Assembly (NCBI RefSeq): GCF_003208215.1 | Contig: NZ_QKLW01000002.1 | Coordinates: 270,576 to 334,575, forward strand | Direction: 5' to 3' | DNA length: 64,000 nt | DNA from: Marinomonas alcarazii | GTDB taxonomy: Bacteria; Pseudomonadota; Gammaproteobacteria; Pseudomonadales; Marinomonadaceae | Shown: one piece after another, positions 1-9,157 of the stretch | Layout of the letters: the number at the start of each line of letters is the position of its first letter | How positions within the stretch are numbered: position 1 is the first letter of the stretch | Program-made: the position numbers and the translations under genes | The notes under the pieces: generated by a model | Database searches by the model: none | What the model saw: the letters and a program-made list of their open reading frames with translations, nothing else | What the model was told of the DNA's origin: nothing

Positions 1-1174
1 TGCTCTCGACTGTGTTTCCAGCCGCGTCTGAAGACGTCACGACAACCTCGAACTCGGTGTCCGCCGCAAGGTCTGCACCCGCAACATTCACTGTCCATGT
101 ACCACCAGCCAAAACTGTGGCGGTATAAATCTTGCCATTAATTTCTAAAGATACTTTGTCACCAACCGAAATATCACCACCTGATGCAGAACCTGTCACA
201 GTCACTGTATCTTTGGCTTCAGCCGCATTTAATACATCATCTTCGGTAATATTATCTACCGTTACTGTACCTGCTTGGGCTTCTAGATCGACTTGATAGC
301 TAGAGCTACCAGTTACTAATAAGGAACTACCCGAAGCGTTTGTAACAGTTACACTAACATCCACTTTTCTATCAGGGTCATTCGCTAAATCAGCCCCTGA
401 TACAGAAATGCTATATTGACGATTTGTTACAACACCTGTGTATTCTTTACCATTGACCGTCAATGTAACAATATCGCCGTTTTTGACATCCCCAGTTACT
501 CGACCAAATACGGTAATATTAGATGCCGCTTCTTGGGCATTAATAATGTCATCCGAAGTGATATCAGAAACAGTTATTCTACCAACAGCTGGAGTTAATG
601 AAGGGGGAGTTGTAGTCTCATCAGCCGCCCTAGCTGAACTAGAAGGAGCTGAATATTGATTCTGATTTGTTTGTCCGCCGCTGCCATTATTAGTGTCGTA
701 ACCATAAGTTGGCAGAGTGCCGAACGAGTCTGCACCAAATGTAGGAAGAGCACTATTATCATTACGGTCAATATCAACATCGACACGGTCTTGCTCTTCT
801 GTTTGAGACTCACCAGCAGCAGGAGCCTCTTGAATTAAGGTTGGGTCATCACCAGATAAAATTGCTGCTTGTAAAGCGTCTATATCTGCAGTGGAGTCAG
901 CGACAAGGTCCTCATTATCGCCAGTGTTATAGATTTCATCGGTAATTTCGACAACCGAGTCGCTACCAATCACCACCTCGGAGCCATCGTTGAAAGCGAT
1001 AGTCACGCTAGAATTAGCGCCAGTCACAACGGTTTCACCAAAGAATATCGGGTCGCCAATTTTGGCAACTCGCTCTTGCCCATCAATGGATTGAATCGTT
1101 ACCGAACCTGATAGCTTGGCGATAGTACCGATTACATTACCAATTGTGGCGAAGGATGTTTGACTGTCGCTCAT
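1..1174 (-). CDS. LapA-type giant adhesin, N-terminal part (retention module and first Ig-like repeats)
   Basis: This reading frame is open from the ATG at 1174 to the window edge (391 codons), so only the N-terminus is seen. Residues 1-125 match the retention module of LapA/RTX-type biofilm adhesins: a small beta-rich domain (motif GSVTIQS, then FNDGSEVVIGSDS) followed by the LQAAILSGDDPT helix and a di-alanine site PAAG at residues 118-121. In the family this site is cut by the LapG periplasmic protease under c-di-GMP control, which releases the adhesin from the outer membrane. After an acidic linker, at least two roughly 100-residue Ig-like repeats follow (about 195-290 and 295-391, each with an ADLA.D turn). 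The start is supported by an AAGG ribosome site. The type I secretion genes and C-terminus would lie outside the window. Confidence 0.85.
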   Translation of the reverse strand, partial: MSDSQTSFATIGNVIGTIAKLSGSVTIQSIDGQERVAKIGDPIFFGETVVTGANSSVTIAFNDGSEVVIGSDSVVEITDEIYNTGDNEDLVADSTADIDALQAAILSGDDPTLIQEAPAAGESQTEEQDRVDVDIDRNDNSALPTFGADSFGTLPTYGYDTNNGSGGQTNQNQYSAPSSSARAADETTTPPSLTPAVGRITVSDITSDDIINAQEAASNITVFGRVTGDVKNGDIVTLTVNGKEYTGVVTNRQYSISVSGADLANDPDRKVDVSVTVTNASGSSLLVTGSSSYQVDLEAQAGTVTVDNITEDDVLNAAEAKDTVTVTGSASGGDISVGDKVSLEINGKIYTATVLAGGTWTVNVAGADLAADTEFEVVVTSSDAAGNTVES

Positions 1175-1629
1175 GATGCTTACCTTAAATAAGAAGACTT
1201 TATGAAGCCGAAAATAGTTTTATGATTAATCACAAGATAGATAATAAAAGTCCAGCTTGCTATTGTACCTTGGTACAGTAAGACCACTTTTTTTGCCTAC
1301 TTGTAGGTTTTATAGCGTGCTTTTACAAAACTACCCTCTATCTGCCTAGATCTTCTCTCTTGTTATCGTTGCCATACACAACCCAACTCTTTATAATTTT
1401 TGCAATTTTGGGGACCGACCTTAATCAAGGTTACAAAATGTTCCCCATTGTCTACCCCGAGCTAATAGCTCACTCAACGAGCCTTATAGGGATGGTTTGT
1501 ACTTATCCTAGCCATGGCACGAAACTCCGAACTTTTTATGAAACGGTTAACTAAGAAAAAGCCAGTTAAACAAGTGCTAACACCACTTAATTGCAGCTTA
1601 CTTGTTCAAATTTATTCAGAAGGTAATAC
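1175..1629. other. intergenic region between divergent adhesin and sulP genes
   Basis: These 455 bases hold no convincing gene. A 64-codon open frame on the plus strand (1360-1554) has no ribosome site or recognisable product. The region must contain the promoters of both divergent genes. The only structured element seen is the palindrome at 1264-1277, listed separately. Confidence 0.6.
1264..1277. promoter_or_regulatory. perfect inverted repeat upstream of the adhesin gene, possible operator
   Basis: TGTACC-TT-GGTACA is a perfect 6-bp inverted repeat with a 2-base spacer, 90 bases upstream of the adhesin start. Its size and position suit a dimeric repressor or activator site. Which regulator would bind is unknown. 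Confidence 0.35.
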
Positions 1630-3120
1630 ATGATCGATACAATTAAACGGGACTGGTTCTCAAACATTAAGGGCGACTCTCTCGCTGGCACGGTAGTGGC
1701 TTTGGCATTAATACCCGAAGCTATTGCATTTTCGATCATCGCGGGCGTTGACCCTAAAGTGGGCTTGTACGCATCCTTTTGTATCGCCGTGATTATTTCA
1801 TTTGTCGGTGGCCGCCCAGGCATGATCTCTGCTGCAACGGGTGCAATGGCGCTATTAATGGTGACCTTGGTAAAAGATCACGGTCTAGAATATCTATTAG
1901 CTGCCAGTTTGCTGACAGGGGTTATTCAGATTATCGCAGGGTATTTAAAACTTGGATCCTTAATGCGGTTTGTTTCTCGATCAGTAGTAACCGGTTTTGT
2001 TAATGCCTTAGCCATTTTAATTTTTATGGCGCAACTTCCAGAACTGACAAACGTGACTTGGCATGTATACGCCATGACGGCAGTAGGTTTGGGCATTATT
2101 TATCTATTTCCACTACTTCCTACCATTGGTAAAGCACTTCCTTCCCCATTAGTATGCATAGTGCTACTTACTGCATTTTCCATGTTTTATGGGCTAGACA
2201 TTCGTACCGTTGCCGATATGGGTGAACTACCAGATACCCTACCTATATTTTTGTGGCCAGATGTGCCGTTAAGTCTTGAAACCTTAATGATCATATTACC
2301 TTACTCTATTGGCCTAGCTGTTGTTGGCTTATTGGAATCGATGATGACTGCAACTATTGTTGATGATTTCACCGATACGAGCAGTGATAAAAACCGTGAA
2401 TGTAAAGGCCAAGGTATTGCCAATATTGGTTCAAGTTTAATGGGCGGCATGGCTGGTTGTGCCATGATTGGTCAGTCGGTTATTAATGTTAAATCTGGTG
2501 GCCGTGGCCGCCTATCCACTTTTATCGCTGGTTTCTTATTATTGATCATGGTGGTGTTCTTAGACGATTTGATTGGTCAAATCCCAATGGCCGCACTGGT
2601 TGCAGTCATGATCATGGTATCTATTGGTACTTTCTCTTGGGAATCTGTCATCAACCTGAATAAACACCCACTATCGACTAATATTGTCATGTTGGCCACA
2701 GTTTCTATCGTGGTTGCCACTCATAACTTAGCGATCGGTGTTCTTGTCGGCGTTCTTTTAGCGTCTTTGTTCTTTGCAAACAAAGTTGGTCGCTTTATGG
2801 TCGTGAAAAGCGAGAAAGGCGATAAAGCGGGTCACCGCACTTATAAAGTTATTGGACAAGTATTTTTTGCGTCGTCAGATCAATTTAATGCCGCTTTTGA
2901 TTTTAAAGAAGCGGTTGAAAAGGTTACGATTGATTTAACTGAAGCACACTTTTGGGACATTACGGCGGTATCAGCATTGGATAAGGTCGTCATCAAATTC
3001 CGTCGTGAAGGCGCTCAAGTAGAGCTTGTTGGAATGAATGAAGCAAGTGCGACAGTTGTCGATAAATTTGGGGTTCACAACAACCCAGAAGAAGTCGAAA
3101 AAGTAATGGGCGGCCATTAA
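1630..3120 (+). CDS. SulP family anion transporter with STAS domain
   Basis: This 496-residue inner-membrane protein belongs to the SLC26/SulP family, whose members carry sulfate, bicarbonate or other anions. Residues 1 to about 395 are mostly hydrophobic helices and include the family's early motif [12 protein letters not shown] (about 24-35). Residues about 400-490 form a cytoplasmic STAS domain. The ATG at 1630 follows an AAGG site. Family members of this length coupled to a Usp gene are often annotated as sulfate or bicarbonate transporters; the substrate cannot be read from sequence. The next gene is a universal stress protein 88 bases downstream, probably in one transcript. Confidence 0.9.
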   Translation: MIDTIKRDWFSNIKGDSLAGTVVALALIPEAIAFSIIAGVDPKVGLYASFCIAVIISFVGGRPGMISAATGAMALLMVTLVKDHGLEYLLAASLLTGVIQIIAGYLKLGSLMRFVSRSVVTGFVNALAILIFMAQLPELTNVTWHVYAMTAVGLGIIYLFPLLPTIGKALPSPLVCIVLLTAFSMFYGLDIRTVADMGELPDTLPIFLWPDVPLSLETLMIILPYSIGLAVVGLLESMMTATIVDDFTDTSSDKNRECKGQGIANIGSSLMGGMAGCAMIGQSVINVKSGGRGRLSTFIAGFLLLIMVVFLDDLIGQIPMAALVAVMIMVSIGTFSWESVINLNKHPLSTNIVMLATVSIVVATHNLAIGVLVGVLLASLFFANKVGRFMVVKSEKGDKAGHRTYKVIGQVFFASSDQFNAAFDFKEAVEKVTIDLTEAHFWDITAVSALDKVVIKFRREGAQVELVGMNEASATVVDKFGVHNNPEEVEKVMGGH

Positions 3121-3144
3121 AAGCACATCGAAACAATAAAAATA

Positions 3145-3191
3145 GAGCTATTCACGACGTGACTCGCAAAACTGGTCGTCGTGGCTAGCTC
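3145..3191 (+). promoter_or_regulatory. long intercistronic stem-loop between sulP and usp
   Basis: GAGCTA-tt-CACGACG pairs with CGTCGTG-gc-TAGCTC across a 17-base loop, giving 13 base pairs broken by one 2x2 internal loop. It ends a few bases before the AAGGAG ribosome site of the usp gene. There is no following T run, so it is not a simple terminator. An mRNA processing, stability or translation-control element is possible. Confidence 0.45.
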
Positions 3192-3208
3192 CTCACAAGG
3201 AGTGCAAC

Positions 3209-4060
3209 ATGAAAAATGTAATAGCTTGTATTGATGGTTCTTCTCTATCTGAGTGCGTCACTACCGCATCTGTGTGGGCGGCCAAACAAATGGGCTCACC
3301 ATTAACCTTGATGCACTCCTTAGAAAAAGAAGAGGCTAGGACCAATGACGATCTTTCAGGTTCCATTGGTGTAGGCAGCCGTGAACACTTACTAGAAGAG
3401 CTTATTACACTTGATGAAAAGCGCGCCAAGCTAGCTCTTGAGCATGGTAAGCTTGTACTGGAAAACGCTAAAGAGTTTGCTCACCAAGCTGGTGCCAAGC
3501 AAATTGAACTCTTGCAGCGCCATGGCGACTTAATTGAAAGCCTCTCTGACGTTGAAGAAGAAACCCGCCTAATAGTCATTGGGCGAAGTGGTAGCGATCA
3601 TACTCAAAGCTCACATACGATTGGCTCTCATATTGAGCGGGTAGCGCGCACCTCTCATCGTCCTATATTGATCACTGTCGGGCAATTTAAAGCACCGAAA
3701 AACTTCATGATTGCTTACGATGGTCGTGAAGCAGCTGACAATGCTATTGCTCGCATTGCACAAAGCCCTCTTCTACTGGGCTTACCTTGCCATCTAGTAA
3801 TGGCAGGTGAAGCAACAGAAGAAAGACGTAGTAAGCTTAAAGAAGCGCAACGTATTTTAGAAGAAGAAGGTTTTGAGGTCACAGCAACAATCATACCTGG
3901 CAAAATCTACCCTGTGTTGACTCAGTATCGTGAAGAAAATCAGATTGAACTTATGGCTATGGGCGCCTACGCCCATTCTAAAGTTCGTCAGTTTTTCGTA
4001 GGCAGCAACACCAGTAAGATGATCATAGAAAGTGACATTCCACTTTTGATACTGCGTTAA
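3209..4060 (+). CDS. tandem-domain universal stress protein (UspA family)
   Basis: The 283-residue product contains two Usp domains (about 1-155 and 165-283). The first carries the ATP-binding type signature G-x2-G-x9-G-S as GRSGSDHTQSSHTIGS near residues 125-140; the second has the related but degenerate GAYAHSKVRQFFVGS near its end. Usp proteins are cytoplasmic nucleotide-binding regulators or stress-survival factors. The gene has a strong AAGGAG site and follows the SulP transporter, an arrangement that suggests the Usp protein modulates the transporter. A rho-independent terminator follows. Confidence 0.9.
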   Translation: MKNVIACIDGSSLSECVTTASVWAAKQMGSPLTLMHSLEKEEARTNDDLSGSIGVGSREHLLEELITLDEKRAKLALEHGKLVLENAKEFAHQAGAKQIELLQRHGDLIESLSDVEEETRLIVIGRSGSDHTQSSHTIGSHIERVARTSHRPILITVGQFKAPKNFMIAYDGREAADNAIARIAQSPLLLGLPCHLVMAGEATEERRSKLKEAQRILEEEGFEVTATIIPGKIYPVLTQYREENQIELMAMGAYAHSKVRQFFVGSNTSKMIIESDIPLLILR

Positions 4061-4092
4061 ACGGCTTCAGCCTCACAATTCAGCATCCATCA

Positions 4093-4122
4093 AGGGCAAC
4101 TTCTTAGAAGTTGCCCTTTTTT
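4093..4122 (+). terminator. rho-independent terminator after usp
   Basis: AAGGGCAACTTC pairs with GAAGTTGCCCTT around a short loop and runs into a T tract. It ends the sulP-usp transcript. Confidence 0.85.
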
Positions 4123-4158
4123 CTTAGCTCTCAATCTCTTTTATTTCCGACAAAACCA

Positions 4159-4217
4159 CTAGATGAATTTTTTATTAAACATCTAGAAAACACCATATAC
4201 GGTTTTGCATATATATG
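4159..4217. promoter_or_regulatory. arsR promoter/operator region with inverted repeats
   Basis: Two inverted repeats precede arsR: CTAGATG (4159-4165) with CATCTAG (4180-4186), and CATATA (4194-4199) with TATATATG (4210-4217). ArsR repressors bind AT-rich imperfect inverted repeats overlapping their own promoter, so either could be the operator. The assignment is an inference from position. Confidence 0.35.
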
Positions 4218-4264
4218 ATTTACCACATACAATCTAAACAACATTCATTGATGCATTTTCTACT

Positions 4265-4609
4265 ATGACACCCGATCATTTTTACAAGTCCCTTGCCGAT
4301 GACACACGCTTGCGCTGTTTGTTATTAATTACCCAATATCAAGAGCTCTGTGTTTGTGAGCTAACTGAAGCGCTCAATGAAACACAACCCAAAATATCCC
4401 GCCATCTTGCCCAATTACGTAAAAACGGCATTTTGAGCGACCGACGACAAGGGCAATGGGTGTTTTATCAACTTCACCCCGAACTTCCTAATTGGTCGAA
4501 GCATGTTTTACAAACCACATTAGACAACCAAATCTTGTGGCTAAAAAACAATATCGATCAGCTCGAAACCATGGGTGGCAGGCCACAACGCACCGGATCA
4601 TGCTGCTAA
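4265..4609 (+). CDS. arsR: ArsR/SmtB family arsenic-responsive repressor
   Basis: This 114-residue winged-helix repressor has the arsenite-sensing motif ELCVCEL, with the Cys pair C29 and C31 in the family's metalloid-binding alpha-helix, and a recognition helix around TQPKISRHLAQLRKNGIL. The C-terminus ends GSCC, and these extra cysteines could also bind As(III). It is the first gene of an ars operon with GAPDH and arsJ, spaced 30 bases each, and very likely represses that operon until arsenic arrives. No strong ribosome site is seen before the ATG. Confidence 0.93.
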   Translation: MTPDHFYKSLADDTRLRCLLLITQYQELCVCELTEALNETQPKISRHLAQLRKNGILSDRRQGQWVFYQLHPELPNWSKHVLQTTLDNQILWLKNNIDQLETMGGRPQRTGSCC

Positions 4610-4639
4610 TCATATTCATTAAGTACTTGAGAGAAAAAC

Positions 4640-5656
4640 ATGACTATTAAAGTAGGAATAAACGGCTTTGGCCGTATGGGTCGACTGTCTTTTCGTGCCG
4701 CCTTTGACTGGGACGATGTGGAGTTTGTGCAAATCAACGACCTGAAAGGTGATGCCGCAACGCTTGCCCATTTAGTTAACTTCGACTCAGTTCATGGTCG
4801 CTGGCACAACGAAGCGACCAGCAAAGACAATGCAATCATCATCAACGGGAAAACCATTACCTGTACACAAAATAAAAACATTAACGATACTGACTGGTCT
4901 CAGTGCGATGTAGTGATTGAAGCCTCTGGTGTAATGAAGACCAAAGCCTTACTTCAAGCCTATTTGGATCAAGGTGTAAAACGTGTCGTGGTCACCGCCC
5001 CTGTCAAAGAAGACGGCGTACTCAACGTAGTGATGGGCGTTAACGATAACGACTACAACCCTAGCTTACATAAAATCGTGACCGCCGCTTCTTGCACAAC
5101 AAACTGCCTAGCGCCTGTAGTCAAAGTACTACAAGAAAGTATTGGCATTAAACACGGCTCCATGACGACCATTCATGATATTACAAATACGCAAACCATC
5201 ATCGATGCACCACACAAAGACCTGCGCCGCGCACGCGCTTGTGGCACCAGCTTGATTCCAACCACCACAGGCTCGGCTACCGCCATAACCCACATTTTTC
5301 CAGAGCTAAAAGGCAAATTAAACGGCCATGCCGTGCGAGTCCCATTAACCAACGCCTCGCTCACCGACTGCGTATTTGAAATGAACCGCGCCACAGACGA
5401 ACAAGAAATCAATCAAGTATTAAAAGCAGCCAGTGAAAGCGGTCCGCTAAAAAATATTCTGGGTTATGAAGAACGCCCTCTCGTGTCAATCGATTACAAA
5501 ACCGACCCGAGATCAAGCATTATCGATGCTCCTAGCACCATGGTAATTAACGGCACACAAGTGAAGCTTTACGTCTGGTACGACAACGAATGGGGCTACG
5601 CTAACCGCACAGCAGAACTCATGCGTAAAGTCGGCACACTAGACAAAGCCATTTAA
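4640..5656 (+). CDS. ArsJ-associated glyceraldehyde-3-phosphate dehydrogenase
   Basis: The 338-residue protein is a type I GAPDH with the NAD-binding motif INGFGRMGR at the N-terminus and the catalytic Cys152 in [10 protein letters not shown]. In arsenic operons of this layout the enzyme is known to use arsenate in place of phosphate, making 1-arseno-3-phosphoglycerate. That unstable product is exported by ArsJ. The placement between arsR and arsJ, rather than in a glycolytic operon, supports the arsenate role over housekeeping glycolysis. A ribosome site (GAGAG) precedes the ATG. Confidence 0.92.
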   Translation: MTIKVGINGFGRMGRLSFRAAFDWDDVEFVQINDLKGDAATLAHLVNFDSVHGRWHNEATSKDNAIIINGKTITCTQNKNINDTDWSQCDVVIEASGVMKTKALLQAYLDQGVKRVVVTAPVKEDGVLNVVMGVNDNDYNPSLHKIVTAASCTTNCLAPVVKVLQESIGIKHGSMTTIHDITNTQTIIDAPHKDLRRARACGTSLIPTTTGSATAITHIFPELKGKLNGHAVRVPLTNASLTDCVFEMNRATDEQEINQVLKAASESGPLKNILGYEERPLVSIDYKTDPRSSIIDAPSTMVINGTQVKLYVWYDNEWGYANRTAELMRKVGTLDKAI

Positions 5657-5686
5657 AACAAAGAATAGAGCAAAGCGAAAATACAC

Positions 5687-6913
5687 ATGCTGTCACATCT
5701 TTCTAAAAGCGTTCGTCAGTACCTTATTGTTACTGGTAATTACTGGAGTTTTACTCTTACCGATGGCGCGTTGCGCATGTTGGTTGTGTTGTACTTCCAC
5801 CAGCTTGGCTATGGCGCATTAGACATCGCTTTGCTCTTCTTGTTTTACGAATTTTTTGGCGTGATCACCAACTTGTTTGGTGGCTGGCTTGGTGCAAAAT
5901 GGGGCCTCAACCGCACCATGAATATTGGCCTTGCTATGCAAGTCATTGCTTTATCTATGCTCCTCCTACCCGCTAGCTTTTTAACCATCCCTTGGGTGAT
6001 GGCGGCACAGGCCTTGTCTGGTATTGCCAAAGATCTCAACAAAATGAGTGCAAAGAGCGCCATAAAAACGCTTGTTCCTAAAAACGCCAGCGGCACCTTA
6101 TACAAATGGGTCGCCCTATTGACCGGGTCAAAAAATGCACTCAAGGGCGTAGGATTTTTCCTTGGTGGTTTTCTACTCAGTACTATTGGATTTCATAACG
6201 CTATTTTAGCCATGGCGATTGCTCTGGCTATAGTTTGGCTCGCCAGCCTCTATCTATTAAGAGCAGATTTAGGCAAGGCAAAAAACAAACCGAAATTCTC
6301 ACAAATGTTTTCCAAGAGTACTGAAATCAACATTCTTTCGGCAGCACGGCTCTTTTTGTTTGGCGCTCGGGATGTGTGGTTTGTCATTGCCGTTCCAGTG
6401 TATTTGTCGAGCCAATTTGGATGGGATCATTGGCGTGTCGGTAGCTTTCTAGCCTTGTGGGTCATCGGCTACGGCATAGTCCAAAGCCTTGCGCCACACA
6501 TAACGGGAAAAACAAAGCAACAAGCACCAACAGGCGCACAAGCCAAATTCTGGGCAATACTGCTTGCAGCCATTCCAGCAACGATCGCCATTGGCTTAGA
6601 AAGCGTAGATCAGGCATTATGGATTTTATTGAGCGGACTCATACTATTTGGCGTAGTGTTTGCGGTTAACTCTTCTTTGCACAGCTACTTGATCGTTCAT
6701 TACGCTAGCGAAGATGGCGTCTCCTTAGACGTGGGCTTTTACTACATGGCTAATGCCATGGGACGTCTCATCGGAACGATGCTATCGGGTTGGATTTATC
6801 AAGATTTTGGGCTAATTGCCTGTCTTTGGGTATCTTGCGGTTTTCTTATACTTGCCAGTGTTATTTCATTCTGGTTGCCGCAAAAAATCACCAGTTCAGA
6901 AAACACCAATTAA
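5687..6913 (+). CDS. arsJ: organoarsenical efflux MFS transporter ArsJ
   Basis: This 408-residue protein has about 12 hydrophobic helices typical of the major facilitator superfamily. It directly follows the ars GAPDH gene. ArsJ exports 1-arseno-3-phosphoglycerate, which decays outside the cell to arsenate and 3-phosphoglycerate, so the pair acts as an arsenate efflux pathway without arsenate reductase. No arsB, acr3 or arsC is nearby. The 3' end overlaps the 3' end of the convergent toxin gene by 4 bases. Confidence 0.92.
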   Translation: MLSHLSKSVRQYLIVTGNYWSFTLTDGALRMLVVLYFHQLGYGALDIALLFLFYEFFGVITNLFGGWLGAKWGLNRTMNIGLAMQVIALSMLLLPASFLTIPWVMAAQALSGIAKDLNKMSAKSAIKTLVPKNASGTLYKWVALLTGSKNALKGVGFFLGGFLLSTIGFHNAILAMAIALAIVWLASLYLLRADLGKAKNKPKFSQMFSKSTEINILSAARLFLFGARDVWFVIAVPVYLSSQFGWDHWRVGSFLALWVIGYGIVQSLAPHITGKTKQQAPTGAQAKFWAILLAAIPATIAIGLESVDQALWILLSGLILFGVVFAVNSSLHSYLIVHYASEDGVSLDVGFYYMANAMGRLIGTMLSGWIYQDFGLIACLWVSCGFLILASVISFWLPQKITSSENTN

Positions 6914-7203
6914 CCTCTTTTCAACCAATAACCCGGATTTTTACTGTTATGCATGATGGCAACCACATAAAGGTTATCTGAATGTACTTGATAAATGACA
7001 GAGAAAGGAAAACGAGATAATAAAAATCTATGATGATTTGCACCGAACTTGGGCCAAGTTCGAGGAAGCGCCAGAATGGTTTTGAATGCAGATTCAAGCT
7101 CTTTAATAAAATCATCACCAAGCCCTTTGGCTTGGAGTTGATACCAATCATAGGAGGATTTAATTTCCAGACTGACATCAGGGTGAAAGGTTAAATTCAA
7201 CAT
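6910..7203 (-). CDS. RelE/ParE family toxin
   Basis: The 97-residue product has the size and fold pattern of ParE/RelE toxins: helical hairpin at 10-50 (SYDWYQLQAKGLGDDFIKEL), then beta strands with RFLLSRFPFSVIYQV and YVVAIMHNSKNPGYW at the end. It lies 6 bases after a PF09720-type antitoxin, the usual order for this toxin-antitoxin type. The family acts either as gyrase poisons or as mRNA interferases; this pairing is more often annotated ParE-like, but the target cannot be assigned here. Confidence 0.88.
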   Translation of the reverse strand: MLNLTFHPDVSLEIKSSYDWYQLQAKGLGDDFIKELESAFKTILALPRTWPKFGANHHRFLLSRFPFSVIYQVHSDNLYVVAIMHNSKNPGYWLKRG

Positions 7204-7209
7204 ATTATT

Positions 7210-7425
7210 TTATAACTTGGCCTTAATCTCCTCCCAGCGTACTGCCTTTACATCGCCAGATAACAAAGCATTGCTGCGATTTTCTGCTAATGCTAACCAA
7301 GCCGACTCAACATCATTACTCGGCTCACCTTCAAGAGAAGACAAAAGACAATGAGCTGCCAAAGCTTTTTCACTAGGCGTTAATAGCTCCATATTATCCA
7401 GTACGGTTTTTAATGCGTCAGACAT
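7210..7425 (-). CDS. addiction module antitoxin (PF09720-like)
   Basis: Read from the ATG at 7425 the product has 71 residues and shows the pattern of the small addiction-module component family: leucine-rich start, LTPSEKALAAHCLLSSLE in the middle, a W in ESAWLALAENR, and the end VKAVRWEEIKAKL. A longer frame reaches 7512, but it would run into the terminator of the neighbouring operon. An AGGAG site lies 8 bases before 7425, so the shorter start is chosen. It should neutralise the toxin encoded 6 bases downstream. Confidence 0.85.
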   Translation of the reverse strand: MSDALKTVLDNMELLTPSEKALAAHCLLSSLEGEPSNDVESAWLALAENRSNALLSGDVKAVRWEEIKAKL

Positions 7426-7498
7426 ATGCATCACTCCTATCCAAGTTAAAAGCAAGTCTATCACTGAATGCTGGCTTTTGCCTCCCATCCAAAGCCAT

Positions 7499-7550
7499 AA
7501 AAAAAACGCCAAGCATGTTCGGCGCTACAACCGACACACTTGGCGTTTCT
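7499..7550 (-). terminator. terminator of the SPFH-nfeD operon
   Basis: On the minus strand AACGCCAAG pairs with CTTGGCGTT, with a second small CGG/CCG helix inside the loop, followed by a run of T. It separates the nfeD operon from the downstream toxin-antitoxin genes. Confidence 0.8.
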
Positions 7551-7571
7551 TGAATCAACAACCAAATACGT

Positions 7572-8033
7572 TTACTTAGTGCTAATCGCTTTGATGTGTA
7601 ATTTGCCTACCTCAGCTTCGGTCACTTCCACTTTCGTACCAGCTTCAATAGGCTCTTCGCTTACCAAAGACCATTCCACACCAGAATAATGGTATTTAGG
7701 CGACTGAGTTGGCGACACAGACTCTTTCAAATAAAACTGGTGATCCGTGAATTCGCTTTTGGCCTTTTTTGTACTCACCTTTGACTGCATACGCTTCAAT
7801 GGTTTCCACAACACCAACGCCGCCAATACTGTCATCACACCAGTACTAAACGACGCACTCAGCAAGCTATTAGGCAATACGCCTACATAAACCAAAGCGC
7901 CTGTTGCCATGGCCGCTAAGCCAACAAAGAACAATACGAAGGTAGAAAAACCAAGCACCGTCACTTCGACAACCAATAGAATCAAACCAACAATAAACAA
8001 GCTCTGGGCAAGATTATTGGCAATGATATCCAT
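7572..8033 (-). CDS. NfeD-like membrane protein
   Basis: This 153-residue protein has three or four membrane helices in its first 80 residues and a soluble C-terminal OB-fold typical of the short NfeD family (GVEWSLVSEEPIEAGTKVEV region). NfeD proteins are coupled with SPFH/stomatin proteins and are thought to assist membrane microdomain organisation. The gene starts 2 bases after the stop of the SPFH gene, which supports a functional pair. Confidence 0.9.
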   Translation of the reverse strand: MDIIANNLAQSLFIVGLILLVVEVTVLGFSTFVLFFVGLAAMATGALVYVGVLPNSLLSASFSTGVMTVLAALVLWKPLKRMQSKVSTKKAKSEFTDHQFYLKESVSPTQSPKYHYSGVEWSLVSEEPIEAGTKVEVTEAEVGKLHIKAISTK

Positions 8034-8035
8034 AC

Positions 8036-8974
8036 TTAGCTCCCTTTTGTCATTTGCTGAATAATGGTCATGGCTTGCGCTACCACTGCAGACGGCTCTG
8101 TCGCGCCATCAGGCAACAAGACAACAGAAGACTCTTTAGCAATCGCGCGTTTCGCTTCAATAGCCTTGCTCGCAAGATCCAACTGAATGGCTTTTTGACC
8201 TTCTTCAGTCGCCGCCGCTTCACCCACTTGGCGAAGCGCTTCCGCTTGTGCAGATGCCACCGCAACGATGGCTTTTGCTTCACCTTCGGCACGCAACACT
8301 TGCTCTTCCTTATCGGCTTCTGCCGCTAGAACCACGGACGCTTTTTCACCTTCTGCGCGGTTAATCGCTGCCTGGCGATCGCCTTCGGACTCCAAAATTT
8401 GCGCACGCTTCACACGTTCCGCTTTCATCTGGGCTTCCATGGCCTCCATCACAGACTGTGGTGGCACAATGTCTTTTATTTCGTAACGCAATACTTGAAT
8501 ACCCCAAGGGCCTGCCGCATCGTTAATCGACGCCACAATATTTGTATTCAGCACATCACGCTCTTCGAACGTTTTATCCAATTCCATCTTACCTAACTCA
8601 GAACGCATGGTTGTTTGCGCTAACTGAGTCACAGCGAAGACATAATCGTCCACACCGTAAGTCGCTTTGTACGGATCTAATACGCGGAAATACAACACGC
8701 CATCCACGTGCAAAGAAATATTGTCTTTCGTAATTGCACTCTGTTCTGGCACATCCACCGCTTGCTCTTTTAAAGAACGATCAGCAGAAATACGGTCAAT
8801 AAAAGGCAATATGAAGTTTAACCCTGCCTCTTTGGTTGATTGGTATTTACCAAAACGCTCAATGACGTATGCCTGATTCTGAGGCACAAACTTAATTGAG
8901 GTTTTTAGCAGCACAACCACCAGCACAAGCACCAGAGTTTGAACGCTTAATATATAGCTAAGTAACTCTTCCAT
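8036..8974 (-). CDS. SPFH/Band 7 stomatin-like protein (QmcA-type)
   Basis: The 312-residue protein begins with one membrane helix (about 8-25), followed by the Band 7 domain (YVIERFGKYQ at about 36) and a long Ala/Glu-rich coiled coil (about 190-265), then a short hydrophobic tail. It matches the paraslipin/stomatin group that forms membrane cages with NfeD partners. It is first gene of a two-gene operon with nfeD, and the stop/start spacing is tight. Its role is likely quality control or membrane organisation. Confidence 0.92.
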   Translation of the reverse strand: MEELLSYILSVQTLVLVLVVVLLKTSIKFVPQNQAYVIERFGKYQSTKEAGLNFILPFIDRISADRSLKEQAVDVPEQSAITKDNISLHVDGVLYFRVLDPYKATYGVDDYVFAVTQLAQTTMRSELGKMELDKTFEERDVLNTNIVASINDAAGPWGIQVLRYEIKDIVPPQSVMEAMEAQMKAERVKRAQILESEGDRQAAINRAEGEKASVVLAAEADKEEQVLRAEGEAKAIVAVASAQAEALRQVGEAAATEEGQKAIQLDLASKAIEAKRAIAKESSVVLLPDGATEPSAVVAQAMTIIQQMTKGS

Positions 8975-9157
8975 AACAATGAATCCTTAATTTTTCAGTA
9001 CACACTCAACTTGTACCCTTTTCTCACTGCTGTGATTCACAGCGCACAAAAATACAAGCGTAACGACAGATTTATCGCTAACATAGTAAGCACTGTTGAT
9101 GAGCAAAAGTCACCAACAATACGAGATTATCCAAAGAAGCCATGAGACCTTTGCACG

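Noticed and set aside
1360..1554. 64-codon open frame on the plus strand between the adhesin and sulP genes
   Set aside because: No ribosome site, no recognisable family, and an amino acid composition unlike a real protein; more likely chance in the promoter region.
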